From NCBI GenBank assembly GCA_018661705.1, contig JABJHR010000017.1:1-64000 (forward strand): a stretch of 64,000 nucleotides of DNA, read 5' to 3'. Position numbers and translations under genes: made by a program. Origin of the DNA: Candidatus Woesearchaeota archaeon. GTDB lineage: Archaea > Nanobdellota > Nanobdellia > Woesearchaeales > DSVV01. Under the pieces are notes generated by a model, which saw only the letters and a program-made list of their open reading frames with translations, searched no databases and had not been told where the DNA came from. Shown here one piece after another: positions 39,921 to 48,839 of the stretch (position 1 is the first letter of the stretch; the number at the start of each line of letters is the position of its first letter).

Positions 39921-40045
39921 TACCCCCAAGTTTGCTAGAAAAAGAGATAAACACATAAAAAAGTCTAGAACGACTTTTAATGGGCTTGGGAAGATTAATT
40001 AACCAAGTTGGGTTCAAAATAAGAATAATCATAAGGTGAAAACAT

Positions 40046-40795
40046 ATGGCAAGCTTTAATAACGTTCCACAATGCGAATTGGTGGATAAAACAGCAGAAA
40101 AATTAAAAAATATTCCTGAAATTAGTGCCCCAGAATGGGCAGGCATAGTTAAAACAGGCACTCATAAACAAAGGCCTCCAGCAAAATCAGATTGGTGGTA
40201 TGTTAGAGTAGCTGCAATATTAAGAACATTAGCTCTTAAAGGACCTATTGGTGTTTCAAAGCTAAGAACAAAGTATGGTGGCAAAAAAAGAAGAGGCCAT
40301 AAACCAGCTGAGTTTAGAAAAGGCTCAGGAAGTATTATTAGAAAAGCTTTGCAACAATTAGATAAAGCAGGCTTATCAGAGAAAAAAGAAAAAGATATTC
40401 ACAGAGGAAGAATTATCACAACAAAAGGCATCAGAGTATTAAATGACGCTGCAAAAGACTTATTTTCAAAATATCCTAAAGGTTCAGTAATTAAAGAAGA
40501 ACCTAAACCAGCAAAAGTTGAAGAAAAACCAGCTGAGCCAGTTGAGGAAAAACCTGTTGAGAAAAAAACAGAAGCTCCAAAGGTAGAAAAAAAACCTGAA
40601 GCACCTAAAGAAGTTAAAGAAGCTCCTAAAGTAGAAGAAAAAACAGAAGAACCTAAAGCAGCAGAAGTTAAAGAAGCTACTAAGGAAAAACCTGTTGAAC
40701 AAAAAACAGAAGAACCTAAACCAGAAGTCAAAAAAGAACCTGTTGTTGAAACTCCTAAACCAGAGGTTAAGGAAGCTCCAGCAGAGAATCAATAA
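40046..40795 (+). CDS. rps19e: Ribosomal protein S19e (eS19) with long C-terminal Lys/Glu/Pro extension
   Basis: Residues 1-146 are a full archaeal S19e: EWAGIVKTGTHKQRPPAKSDWWYVRVAAILRTLAL, GVSKLRTKYGGKKRRGHKPAEF and GSIIRKALQQLDKAGL. Normal S19e ends near there (about 145-150 aa). The remaining 100 residues are a low-complexity tail of EEKPxxPVEEK-like repeats with high Lys, Glu and Pro and no fold expected. First gene of the operon S19e-L39e-L31e. Confidence 0.95.
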   Translation: MASFNNVPQCELVDKTAEKLKNIPEISAPEWAGIVKTGTHKQRPPAKSDWWYVRVAAILRTLALKGPIGVSKLRTKYGGKKRRGHKPAEFRKGSGSIIRKALQQLDKAGLSEKKEKDIHRGRIITTKGIRVLNDAAKDLFSKYPKGSVIKEEPKPAKVEEKPAEPVEEKPVEKKTEAPKVEKKPEAPKEVKEAPKVEEKTEEPKAAEVKEATKEKPVEQKTEEPKPEVKKEPVVETPKPEVKEAPAENQ

Positions 40796-40809
40796 TAAGA
40801 GGCAAGATC

Positions 40810-40983
40810 ATGGCAAGATTTATTCATTTAAGCAGGAAATTACGATTAGCAAAAATAGGAAGAAGAACAAGATGGGCTCCATTTTGGACAGTTCCTAAAC
40901 TCTATGGTAAAGGAAGAAATGTTCATCCAGGAAGACACACAGTTGTCAAAAGAAGCTGGAGAAGAACAAAATCCAAAGCATAA
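40810..40983 (+). CDS. rpl39e: Ribosomal protein L39e (eL39)
   Basis: A 57-residue very basic protein: MARFIHLSRKLRLAKIGRRT, RWAPFWTVPKLYGKGRNVHP, GRHTVVKRSWRRTKSKA. It matches L39e, whose core pattern is K...LAK..+..+..P.W...K........+..R.WR+T.L/K, and which lies at the end of the nascent-peptide tunnel. A GAGG site precedes ATG. It is placed between S19e and L31e, as in other archaea. Confidence 0.9.
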   Translation: MARFIHLSRKLRLAKIGRRTRWAPFWTVPKLYGKGRNVHPGRHTVVKRSWRRTKSKA

Positions 40984-41004
40984 TTTCCCAATAAGGTGTA
41001 GATA

Positions 41005-41619
41005 ATGGCAAATGAACTAAAAAGAACATATAATATTCCACTAAGAAAAGAATTCATGAAAGTACCTAGACATAAAAGATCAAAGAAAGCAGTAAAAGCT
41101 TTGAAACAATTTGTCCAAAGACACATGAAAATTGATAGTATGGATAATATTAAAGTTGGAAAATTTCTAAATGAACATATCTGGAAGCATGGAATTAAAA
41201 ATCCACCACATCACGTAAAAGTTGATATAATTAAAGATATTAAAAATAACAAAGCAATTGTTGAATTGTTTGGAAAAGAAATTAAATTTGCAGATAAGAA
41301 AGAAGAAGTAAAAGAAGGTATGGCAGACAGAGTAAAAGGCAAATTAGGAGAAAAGTTTGGAATTAAAGATACTAAAAAGCCAAAGAAAAAAGAAGCTAAA
41401 GAAGAAGATGATGTTTTAGCTGAATTAAAAGGCAACAAAAAAACAGAGAAAGCAACAGAAAAGAAAAAAGAAACAAAAACTGAAGAAAAAACCGAGAAAA
41501 AGGAAGAAGTAAAAGAAACTAAGAAAGAAGAACTTCCAAAAACTCAAGATAAAAAGCCTGAGCAAGAAGTTGCTGAGAAAACAGTTGAACCAAAACAAGA
41601 CGCTCCAAAAAAGGAGTAA
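41005..41619 (+). CDS. rpl31e: Ribosomal protein L31e (eL31) with charged C-terminal extension
   Basis: Residues 1-85 fit L31e: RTYNIPLRKEFMKVPRHKRSKKAVKALKQFVQRHMK...VKVGKFLNEHIWKHGIKNPPHHVKVD. The usual length is 80-95 aa; here about 115 further residues form a Lys/Glu-rich tail (KKPKKKEAKEEDD, then EKKKETKTEEKTEKKEEVKE). The tail resembles the one on S19e. It follows L39e with AAGGTG before its start. Confidence 0.93.
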   Translation: MANELKRTYNIPLRKEFMKVPRHKRSKKAVKALKQFVQRHMKIDSMDNIKVGKFLNEHIWKHGIKNPPHHVKVDIIKDIKNNKAIVELFGKEIKFADKKEEVKEGMADRVKGKLGEKFGIKDTKKPKKKEAKEEDDVLAELKGNKKTEKATEKKKETKTEEKTEKKEEVKETKKEELPKTQDKKPEQEVAEKTVEPKQDAPKKE

Positions 41620-41742
41620 TTTTATTATTTTTCTGATTAATTATTATAATTTATTTAATAAATAGATATTAAAAATTAATTTTTATAAATTTCTATAAAA
41701 CAACTAAAAAAATAAACAAATAATTAAAGAATAAAGAGATAA

Positions 41743-41964
41743 TTATACTTGTTTTGAAGCTAATTTAATGTCTTCTTCGTGGATTGTTTTTCTACCAGCG
41801 TGTTTTGCTATCTTTGCTGCTTGTTCTGCAATATCTGTACCAATTTCTGCTAAAACTTCAGAGAAAAGATCAAGAGCACTATCACTAACTCTTTTTGCAC
41901 CCATTTTGTTTAAAATCCTTCCAAGCGGTGCTTTAGGAATGATAGCTGTTCTTCTTGTAACCAT
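41743..41964 (-). CDS. Archaeal histone
   Basis: A 73-residue histone-fold protein: IPKAPLGRILNKMGAKRVSDSALDLFSEVLAEIGTDIAEQAAKIAKHAGRKTIHEEDIKLASKQV, which shows the three helices, the dimer salt-bridge region and the RKTI-DIKLA ending common to HMf-type histones. It begins MVTRR, so the N-terminal tail is only a few residues. GGGGGAT lies before ATG. Confidence 0.95.
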   Translation of the reverse strand: MVTRRTAIIPKAPLGRILNKMGAKRVSDSALDLFSEVLAEIGTDIAEQAAKIAKHAGRKTIHEEDIKLASKQV

Positions 41965-42116
41965 AATAAATCCCCCAAAGATAAAAAATAGGAATCATCT
42001 TCCCCCTTAAAACAAAAGATGAAAACCCCTAAGTCTTTGTGTTACTAATTTTAAAGAGTTACTGGTATATAAATATTTCGATTGAAAAGATTTATTTTTT
42101 GTTAAAGTGCATTTTA

Positions 42117-42196
42117 TTAAAACACCACAACTACCGGCAGGCAGGTTGGCACCCCGACGGGGCCAACCCCCACCAACCTGCGCCAGTGGTGATGTT
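42117..42196. other. GC-rich, strongly structured intergenic element
   Basis: A GC-rich island in a very AT-rich genome. Arms: GCAGGTTGG pairs with CCAACCTGC (9 bp) plus GGC/GCC; alternatively GTTGG pairs with CCAAC around the CCCC-gac-GGGG hairpin, so the two folds exclude each other. Outer AAAACA..CCAC and GTGGTGATGTTTT also pair, with a bulge. A TATA-like TATATAAATA (about 42066-42075) lies ahead on the + strand and a T-run follows at 42191-42199. It may be a small RNA or an attenuator; it lies between histone and GluRS genes. Confidence 0.5.
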
Positions 42197-42288
42197 TTTT
42201 CTGAAAACAAATCAATAATTAGCTAATTTTCTAAAAAATTACTTTATTTACCTAAACAAATATATATCACTAATGATAAACTAAGAAT

Positions 42289-43968
42289 ATGAAAGACAAA
42301 ATATTGAAATTAGCCTTAGAAAATGCAGTAAAATACAATGGAAAAGCTTCAGTAGGTAGCGTTATTGGGAAATTAGTCTCAACTGATCCTAAGATTAAGG
42401 CAAAAATGAATGAGATTTCTAAAGATATTGGTAAAATTGTGAAAGAAGTAAATGCAATGCCAGTAGAAAAACAACTAGAAGAGTTTGAAAAACTTGGCGG
42501 GAAAATTGTGAAAGAAAAGAAAGAAAAAATTATAAAACTGCCTAAATTAAAAAAACTTCATAAGCCAGTTGTTATGAGATTTGAACCATCACCATCAGGA
42601 CCAATGCATATTGGACATGCATATGTTCTTGGACTCAATCACCATTATGCAAAAGAACACAATGGAAAACTTATTTTAAGAATTGGAGATACAAATGCAT
42701 CTAATATTTACGAACCATCATACGAATTAATTCCAAAAGATGCAGAATGGTTAACTAAAGGTAAAGTTGAAGAGTTTATGATTCAATCAGACAGATTAGA
42801 TTTCTATTATGATTATGCATTAAAATTTATTGATGCTGGACATTGTTATGTTTGTACTTGTCCTGCAGAAGAGTTTAGAGAAATATCAAAAGGAAAAGAA
42901 GAATGTCCTTGCCGAAATTTAACAGTAGATGAAAATGCAAAGCGATGGAGACACATGTTTGACAAATACAAAGAAGGAGATGCAGTATTAAGATTCAAAA
43001 CAGACATGAAACATAAAAATCCTGCAATGCGAGATTTCCCATTATTCAGAATTAATGACGATCCTCATCCAAGAACTGAAAAGAAATTTAGAGTTTGGCC
43101 ATTGATGAACTTTTCTGTATTAGTAGATGACCATGATTCTGGAATGACACATATAATCAGAGCAAAAGATCATGCTGATAACGCAAAAAGACAAGAAATG
43201 ATGTACAAGGCAATGAACTGGGATGTGCCAGAAACATTATTCGTAGGAAGAATTAATTTTCAAGACTTAGAAGTAAGTTGTTCTAAAACAAGAGAGAAAA
43301 TTGATGCTGGCAAATTTACAGGATGGGATGACATAAGATTACCATTCTTAATTGCATTAAAAAGAAGAGGCTATCAACCAGAAGCATTTATTAAATATGC
43401 ATTAGATGTTGGTATTAGCCTAAATGATAAAACAGTTTCAAAAAAAGATTTTTTCAAAACAATTAATTACTTTAACAAAGAAATCCTTGAAGAAAAATCT
43501 AACAGACATTTCTTTATTGCAAATCCTGTTAAAATAACAATCAAAGATGCACCATCACAAGAAATTGAATTAGATTTACACCCAGACCATAGAAAAGGGG
43601 GCAGAAATTTTGATTGCGGAGAAAACTATTTCCTAGCAAAGGAAGATGTTGACAATTTCAAGAAAGGAAAATTATACAGATTAATGGATTGTGTTAATTT
43701 TGAATTTATTAAAAAAGATGAATACAAATATCATTCTACTTTATTTAAAGAAGTCAAAGGTAATGCAGGATTAATTCATTGGTTACCACAACATGATACA
43801 GTTGATGTGGAAGTTGTAATGGATGATGGCAGCATTGTAAAAGGTGTTGGAGAAAGATTACTTAATGATCTTAAAGAAGGAGATACAGTACAGTTTGTAA
43901 GGTTTGGTTTCTGTAGGTTAGATAGTATTGAAGCAGATAAGTTAGTGTTTTGGTTTGGGCATAAGTGA
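42289..43968 (+). CDS. gltX: Glutamyl-tRNA synthetase (archaeal type)
   Basis: Class I enzyme that loads tRNA with glutamate (and tRNA-Gln with Glu in archaea). HIGH motif SPSGPMHIGHA (His107-Ile-Gly-His110), RIGDTNASN, then RFKTDMKHKNPAMRDFPLFRI and NFSVLVDDHDSGMTHIIRAKDH; the KMSKS-like loop is VSCSKTREKI. The N-terminal 95 residues are the helical extension of archaeal GluRS and the end (VEVVMDDGSIVKGVGE) is the beta-barrel anticodon domain. Length 559 aa is normal. TATA-like ATATATAT is about 25 bases upstream. Confidence 0.96.
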   Translation: MKDKILKLALENAVKYNGKASVGSVIGKLVSTDPKIKAKMNEISKDIGKIVKEVNAMPVEKQLEEFEKLGGKIVKEKKEKIIKLPKLKKLHKPVVMRFEPSPSGPMHIGHAYVLGLNHHYAKEHNGKLILRIGDTNASNIYEPSYELIPKDAEWLTKGKVEEFMIQSDRLDFYYDYALKFIDAGHCYVCTCPAEEFREISKGKEECPCRNLTVDENAKRWRHMFDKYKEGDAVLRFKTDMKHKNPAMRDFPLFRINDDPHPRTEKKFRVWPLMNFSVLVDDHDSGMTHIIRAKDHADNAKRQEMMYKAMNWDVPETLFVGRINFQDLEVSCSKTREKIDAGKFTGWDDIRLPFLIALKRRGYQPEAFIKYALDVGISLNDKTVSKKDFFKTINYFNKEILEEKSNRHFFIANPVKITIKDAPSQEIELDLHPDHRKGGRNFDCGENYFLAKEDVDNFKKGKLYRLMDCVNFEFIKKDEYKYHSTLFKEVKGNAGLIHWLPQHDTVDVEVVMDDGSIVKGVGERLLNDLKEGDTVQFVRFGFCRLDSIEADKLVFWFGHK

Positions 43969-44047
43969 TTCTTGATAAAATGAAAAAACATAAAAACCCC
44001 CTCTATCTTCTAGAATATATCATAATGAATTAACGCGAGGTGTTAAA

Positions 44048-44212
44048 ATGTCAGTAATAGTAAGATCTAAGATAAAAGAATATGCAAAAGACTTTAATGT
44101 TAGCGGTGACTTTGCAGATGCTTTAAACAAGAAAGTTGAGCATTTAATCAAAGATGCTTGTACAAGAGCAGAAGCAAACGCAAGAAAAACAGTAATGGCA
44201 AAGGATTTGTAA
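44048..44212 (+). CDS. Small histone-fold-like protein (DUF1931-type)
   Basis: A 54-residue product: MSVIVRSKIKEYAKDFNVSG, DFADALNKKVEHLIKDACTR, AEANARKTVMAKDL. It resembles the DUF1931 family, small proteins with a half or doubled histone fold; the ending NxRKTVxAKDL is like the last strand/helix of histones. GAGGTG precedes the ATG by 7 bases. Too short for the usual ORF list. Its function in chromatin is inference. Confidence 0.7.
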   Translation: MSVIVRSKIKEYAKDFNVSGDFADALNKKVEHLIKDACTRAEANARKTVMAKDL

Positions 44213-44281
44213 TTTTTTATTTCTTTTTTATTAATTTTTATTTCTAATAGCATAATTTTCGGAATTTAAAAAAGTAAATCC

Positions 44282-44371
44282 TAGTGAAAAAGAGAGCATC
44301 CGCAATTGTTGAAGAGTATTACACTGCATGTCACTCTACAACACTAGGTCCAAAGGACATGTTTCTCACTA
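44282..44371 (+). repeat. Family 2 repeat, long copy A
   Basis: A 90-base element from TAGTGAAAAAGAGAGCATCC, GCAATTGTTGAAGAG, TATTACACTGCATGTCACTC, TACAACACTAGGTCC-aaa-GGACATG to TCTCACTA. Its ends TAGTGA/TCACTA are inverted. It pairs GTCC/GGAC and CATGTC/GACATG. It matches copy B at 34826-34903. The left third is nearly the same as ftsY segments at 50926, 51019 and 51637. It lies just after the stop of the small histone-like gene. Confidence 0.8.
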
Positions 44372-44396
44372 ATCTTTAAAAACTAAGAAATAATAT

Positions 44397-44849
44397 TTAC
44401 TCATTCACAGAACTTCGTTCAATCTTTCTTTTTATTCTACTTAAACTTTCTTTATGGTCAATGCTAATGTCATCTAAAACAGAATACATTTTCCTTAGGT
44501 GTTCTATTTCTTTCTCAACTAACCCTAATTTATCATCATTTTCATTATATTCTTTGATTAATGCTGATTTTTCTTTAGATGTTAATTTAGGAGATTTTAG
44601 TTTTCTCTCAATTGTATAAGATCTTTTCTTTAAACTAACCAAAACTTTAGAACTTTTGGTTAATAATATAGAAAATCTTGCGTTATACTTTGAAACTAAA
44701 TTAATTTTTGAATCTAAATATTTTAATTCATCAGCATAAGTTATTTTTTTTGAATGTGCAACTGTTTTAAGAAAACTAACAACACCTTCACCACTACCTT
44801 CACTCATAAGTTGAACTATGTTTTCCTTAAGGAGAGATTCATCAGTCAT
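44397..44849 (-). CDS. Coiled-coil protein, unknown
   Basis: A 150-residue all-helical protein: after a first domain (residues 1-40) come heptad-like segments KYNARFSILLTKSSKVLVSLKKRS and ENDDKLGLVEKEIEHLRKMYSVLDDI. It overlaps the upstream 681-residue gene by 4 bases (ATGA), so both are made together and may bind one another through coiled coils (inference). No family is recognised. Confidence 0.55.
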   Translation of the reverse strand: MTDESLLKENIVQLMSEGSGEGVVSFLKTVAHSKKITYADELKYLDSKINLVSKYNARFSILLTKSSKVLVSLKKRSYTIERKLKSPKLTSKEKSALIKEYNENDDKLGLVEKEIEHLRKMYSVLDDISIDHKESLSRIKRKIERSSVNE

Positions 44850-46891
44850 TTTAGATGCATCTTTTTCTTTAAAAATCCACCAATCCCTTCTTTATGTTCT
44901 TCTTTGGGTGGGAGAGGTTGAGGCCCTCCATTTAACGGAGCAGGACCAGGTGGTGGCATAGGACCAGCAGATGGTTCAGCACCAGGTGATTGCATAGGAT
45001 CAGCAAGTGGTTCAGCACCAGGTGGAGGCATTGGACCAGCAGATGGTTCAGCACCAGGCGGAGGCATTGGGCCTTGTGTATTTGCTGCTAAATTATCAAG
45101 TTGATCCACACTCATATTTTGTGGAGATGGTAATGGACTAGCAGGTCGTTTATCTGTTTCTGGACCAGGCGGCATTACATTTGGAGGATTAATATTTGTT
45201 GGTGTTGCACCAGGAGAAGGCATTGCATTTGGTTGTGGTGCATTTTCTCTAAACTCAGCAGGTGGTGCAGGAATAGATGGAATGTCTTCTTGAGAAGCAT
45301 CTTGCCTTGCAGCCATATTTCTTAATGGTAATTTAATCTCATCACGCATTTGTTTTATTTCTTCACCTTCTCTTGCACTTGCTGCTTTTATTTCATTAAT
45401 AGAATCTGATAAACTTAAAATTCCTTGCGCAATATTTTCATTCTCCTTAAATAGTTTATTCATACTTTGATCTCCACCAGTCATTGAACTAGGTTTTTGC
45501 ATTAACTCAGTTGCAAGCCTAAACAATGAATTCATCTCAGTAATGTTATCATTCAATCTATCAATGGAAACATGCAAAGATTCAGGTTTAAAGTCTTTAA
45601 GATGAACAATATCTTTTCTAACTTTGTTAATATCAGTACCTTGCTTTTTAATATTACTACTTTGCTTTCCAATATCAGCATTTAATTTTGCTTTTTCTTT
45701 AAAAGCAACCTCTTTTTTCATGAAAGATTTTTCATTACTAGACAAAGCTTTAACAGAATCTTTAAGATCTGTTAATTGTTTCTGAAGTCGATCAATCTTA
45801 TTAAGATGCATTTTAGGAATTTCCTTTACAATTGTTTTTTGTTTTTTAACAACTGTTTTTGGTTTTACTACTTTCCTTTTGATTACCTTTTTCTTAGTTA
45901 CCTTTTTCTTAACAACTGGCTTTTTTGCTTTTTTCTTTTTCACGATCTTCTTTTTAACCTTAGCAACTTTCTTTTTAGGTTTAACAACCTTTTTCTTAGT
46001 TACTTTTTTCTTAGTTGTTTTCTTTTTAACAACTGGTTTTTTTGATTTTTTCTTTTTAGAAACCTTTTTATGAGGTACTTTCTCAATAGTTTCTGTTGTA
46101 ACAGTAGTTTTGACGATTTTTTCATTTTTTTCAGGCATTTGTATCACATCTTTTTTAGTATTTTCAGTATTTTGATTAATTGATTGTAAATGTTCATTTA
46201 ATTGTTCATCTAATTTTAATTTAGGTTCTTCAGTTTCCTCTTCAGGTTCTTCTGATTCATGTTCTTCAGTAACTTCTTCTATTTCTTCATTTTGTTCAGG
46301 TTCTTGTTCTGGTTCATCATCTTCTGAATCATGTTCTTCTGATTCTTCAGGTTCTGTTTCCTCTGTTGTTTCTTCTATTTCTTCATGGATTTCCTCATCT
46401 CTTTCTGGTTCTTCATCAGGTTCCTCAGTTTCCTCTGTTGTTTCTTCTATTTCTTCATGAATCTCTTCATCTGTTTTAGGTTCATCTTCATGTTCTTCTG
46501 GTTCTTCAGGTTCATCTTCTTCTGTTTCATCTGTTTCTTCTGAATCACCCCAAGATGGTTTTTCATGAATTTCAGGTTCAACTACTTCTGTTTCTTCTTC
46601 TGGTTCATGCTCTTCAGTTGTTTCTTCTACTTCTTCATGAATTTCTTCATCTGTTTTAGGTTCGTCTTCAGGTTCATCTTCTGAATCATGTTCCTCAGTA
46701 TTTTCTTCAGTTGTTCCTGAATCTTCTGGTTCTTCATGTTCTTCAGTTTCCTCAGTTGTTTCTTCTGTTTCTTCAGTCTCTTCAGTCTCTTCACTATCTT
46801 CATCATGCTCTTCAGAACTATCTTTATCTTTAATATCAAAGGCTTTTTCTCTTTCTTTTTCCATCTGATCTAGAATATGATTAAAATCCAT
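44846..46891 (-). CDS. Large low-complexity protein: acidic, basic, coiled-coil and Pro-rich segments
   Basis: 681 residues in four blocks. Residues 1-240: Glu/Thr-rich acidic repeats (ETEETEETTEETEEHEEPE type). Residues 255-345: Lys/Val repeats (VKKKVTKKKVVKPKKKVAKV type), as in H1-like DNA-binding tails. Residues 345-530: coiled coil with DIGKQSSNIKKQGTDINK and DSINEIKAASAREGEEIKQ. Residues 540-660: repeats of PMPPPGAEPSAG type. No signal peptide. It could bridge DNA or ribosomes, or be a scaffold; no homologue is recognised. Coupled to the coiled-coil gene downstream. Confidence 0.6.
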   Translation of the reverse strand: MDFNHILDQMEKEREKAFDIKDKDSSEEHDEDSEETEETEETEETTEETEEHEEPEDSGTTEENTEEHDSEDEPEDEPKTDEEIHEEVEETTEEHEPEEETEVVEPEIHEKPSWGDSEETDETEEDEPEEPEEHEDEPKTDEEIHEEIEETTEETEEPDEEPERDEEIHEEIEETTEETEPEESEEHDSEDDEPEQEPEQNEEIEEVTEEHESEEPEEETEEPKLKLDEQLNEHLQSINQNTENTKKDVIQMPEKNEKIVKTTVTTETIEKVPHKKVSKKKKSKKPVVKKKTTKKKVTKKKVVKPKKKVAKVKKKIVKKKKAKKPVVKKKVTKKKVIKRKVVKPKTVVKKQKTIVKEIPKMHLNKIDRLQKQLTDLKDSVKALSSNEKSFMKKEVAFKEKAKLNADIGKQSSNIKKQGTDINKVRKDIVHLKDFKPESLHVSIDRLNDNITEMNSLFRLATELMQKPSSMTGGDQSMNKLFKENENIAQGILSLSDSINEIKAASAREGEEIKQMRDEIKLPLRNMAARQDASQEDIPSIPAPPAEFRENAPQPNAMPSPGATPTNINPPNVMPPGPETDKRPASPLPSPQNMSVDQLDNLAANTQGPMPPPGAEPSAGPMPPPGAEPLADPMQSPGAEPSAGPMPPPGPAPLNGGPQPLPPKEEHKEGIGGFLKKKMHLK

Positions 46892-47016
46892 AATATCATC
46901 TCTTTTTTAACTTATAAGCTTTAATAATAGAATTCTTGGTAGAATAGTATATAAATATTTTGGTTATATAGGTAAAATAAGTAAATAATAAGAAAAAAGA
47001 GTAATAAAATAAAAAA

Positions 47017-48657
47017 CTACATCATGCCTGGCATTCCACCCATGCCACCCATATCTGGGCCTGGTCCTGGTGAAGGAGATGCTTTGCTTGAAGCAATTAC
47101 ATCATCAATTCTTAAGATCATCTGAGCAACTTCTGCTGCAGAACTAACTGCTTGTGTTTTAATCTTAAGTGGTTCCATAATTTTATTTTCCCAAGCATCA
47201 ATTACTTTGCCTGTGAAAACATCAATACCAGCCCACTTCATACCTTTATCATGAGCAGATTTAAGCTCTGTTAAAACATCAATAGGATCTAATCCTGCAT
47301 TCTCTGCTAAAGTTCTTGGAATAATTTCCATTGCATCTGCAAAACAGTTTACTGCTAATTGCTCTCTTCCAGATAATGAATCAGAAAATTTTCTAAGTTC
47401 TCTTGCTAATTCAACTTCAGGAGCACCTGCACCAGCAACAACACCACCGTTTCTTAAAGCAGAAGCAACATCTCCAATACCATCTTCAACTGCTCTTTTA
47501 ACTTCATCAGCAATATGTTCTGTGCTTCCTCGTAAAAGTAATGTTACAGATTTAGGGTTTCTACAATCTCTAACATAAGTCATGTCTTCATCCCCAACCT
47601 TTTTTTCCTCAACAACACCCGCATATCCTAAATCATCTGCAGATAAATCATCAAGGTTTGTTACAATTCTTGCACCAGTTGCTTTTGCTAATGCAGTCAT
47701 GTCTGATTTTTTAACTCTTCTTACTGCAAACAAACCTTTTTTTGCTAAGAAGTGTTGTGCTAAATCATCAATTCCTTTTTGACAAAAAATAACATTTGCA
47801 CCAGAAGCTGCAATCTTATCAACCATTGTCTTAAGCATTCTCTCCTCTTGATCAAGGAAAGCTTGGATTTGGTTTGGATCACTAATTTGAATTTTTGCAT
47901 CCATTTCAGTGCTTTTAATTTCAATTGCAGAATCAATTAAAACAACTTTTGCTTCCTTCACACCACGTGGCATTCCAGAATTAACTTTTTCTTTATCAAC
48001 AACAATACCGTTGATTAATTGTGTATCCTCAACACTACCGCCTGTTTTTTTCTCAAGCTTAATGTTTTCAATATCAATCAAGATTTTTCCATCTTCTTTT
48101 TCAACAATTGATTTAACGCCCTTAACAATCAAGTCTGAAAGTAATTCCTTAGAACTTTCTGCACCTTTTCCAGTCATTGCAGTCATTGCAATATTTTTTA
48201 AGATTGTATCATCATTTTCAGTAACTGTTTCAGCTAAATTATTAAGAATTTTGAGTGATTTTTCAGCTGCAATCCTATAACCTTTAACAATTACAGTTGG
48301 ATGAACTTCTTGATCTAATAATGTTTCTGCTTTTTTTAATAATTCACCAGCTAAAACAACAGCTGTTGTTGTTCCATCTCCTACTTCTGATTCTTGTGTT
48401 TTTGCAATTTCAACAATCATCTTTGCAGCAGGATGCTCAATATTCATTTCTTCAAGAATTGTAACACCATCATTTGTAACAATAACATCTCCTAAACTAT
48501 CAACCACCATTTTATCCATTCCTTTTGGACCTAATGTTGTTCTAATTGTTTCTGCTACTAATTTTGCAGCCATGATATTGTTTCTTTGAGCTGTTTTGCC
48601 TGTTGTTCTTTGAGAACCTTCTGGCATAATAAAAATTGGTTGTACTTGATTTGTCAT
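47017..48657 (-). CDS. Thermosome (group II chaperonin) subunit
   Basis: ATP-driven protein-folding ring complex. Motifs: [30 protein letters not shown] and [17 protein letters not shown] in the equatorial ATP-binding domain, apical domain with [13 protein letters not shown], and near the C-terminus [19 protein letters not shown]. The tail is a [10 protein letters not shown] repeat typical of chaperonins. 546 aa is normal. GGAGGAGA lies before ATG; TATA-like CTTTATAAATAC is about 75-85 bases upstream, shared with nothing. Confidence 0.97.
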   Translation of the reverse strand: MTNQVQPIFIMPEGSQRTTGKTAQRNNIMAAKLVAETIRTTLGPKGMDKMVVDSLGDVIVTNDGVTILEEMNIEHPAAKMIVEIAKTQESEVGDGTTTAVVLAGELLKKAETLLDQEVHPTVIVKGYRIAAEKSLKILNNLAETVTENDDTILKNIAMTAMTGKGAESSKELLSDLIVKGVKSIVEKEDGKILIDIENIKLEKKTGGSVEDTQLINGIVVDKEKVNSGMPRGVKEAKVVLIDSAIEIKSTEMDAKIQISDPNQIQAFLDQEERMLKTMVDKIAASGANVIFCQKGIDDLAQHFLAKKGLFAVRRVKKSDMTALAKATGARIVTNLDDLSADDLGYAGVVEEKKVGDEDMTYVRDCRNPKSVTLLLRGSTEHIADEVKRAVEDGIGDVASALRNGGVVAGAGAPEVELARELRKFSDSLSGREQLAVNCFADAMEIIPRTLAENAGLDPIDVLTELKSAHDKGMKWAGIDVFTGKVIDAWENKIMEPLKIKTQAVSSAAEVAQMILRIDDVIASSKASPSPGPGPDMGGMGGMPGMM

Positions 48658-48839
48658 TTTATTCTCCTCCTAACTAGTTTTTCCTCTATTATCATCAAAA
48701 TCTGACACCCCTTTTGTATTATAGAGAATTTTGGGGTATTTATAAAGATTATGTACATATAGATAGAATAAATATTAATTATGATATCTTACTAATTAAC
48801 ATAAACCTTTATAAAGTAAAAGTATTTCTTCAAAGGGTT

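Noticed and set aside
40399-40792. Two long antisense ORFs over the S19e tail
   Set aside because: They mirror the Lys/Glu/Pro repeat (Ser/Phe-rich shadows) and have no start signals.
44900-45100. Regular repeats resembling a CRISPR array
   Set aside because: They are coding repeats (PMPPPGAEPSAG) in frame within the 681-aa protein; no spacers of equal length. No CRISPR or cas gene in the window apart from the Cas4-like domain.
48714-48839. N-terminal extension of SRP54 by 42 codons
   Set aside because: The TATA box TTTATAAA lies inside it and SRP54 homologues start at MVLEKLG.
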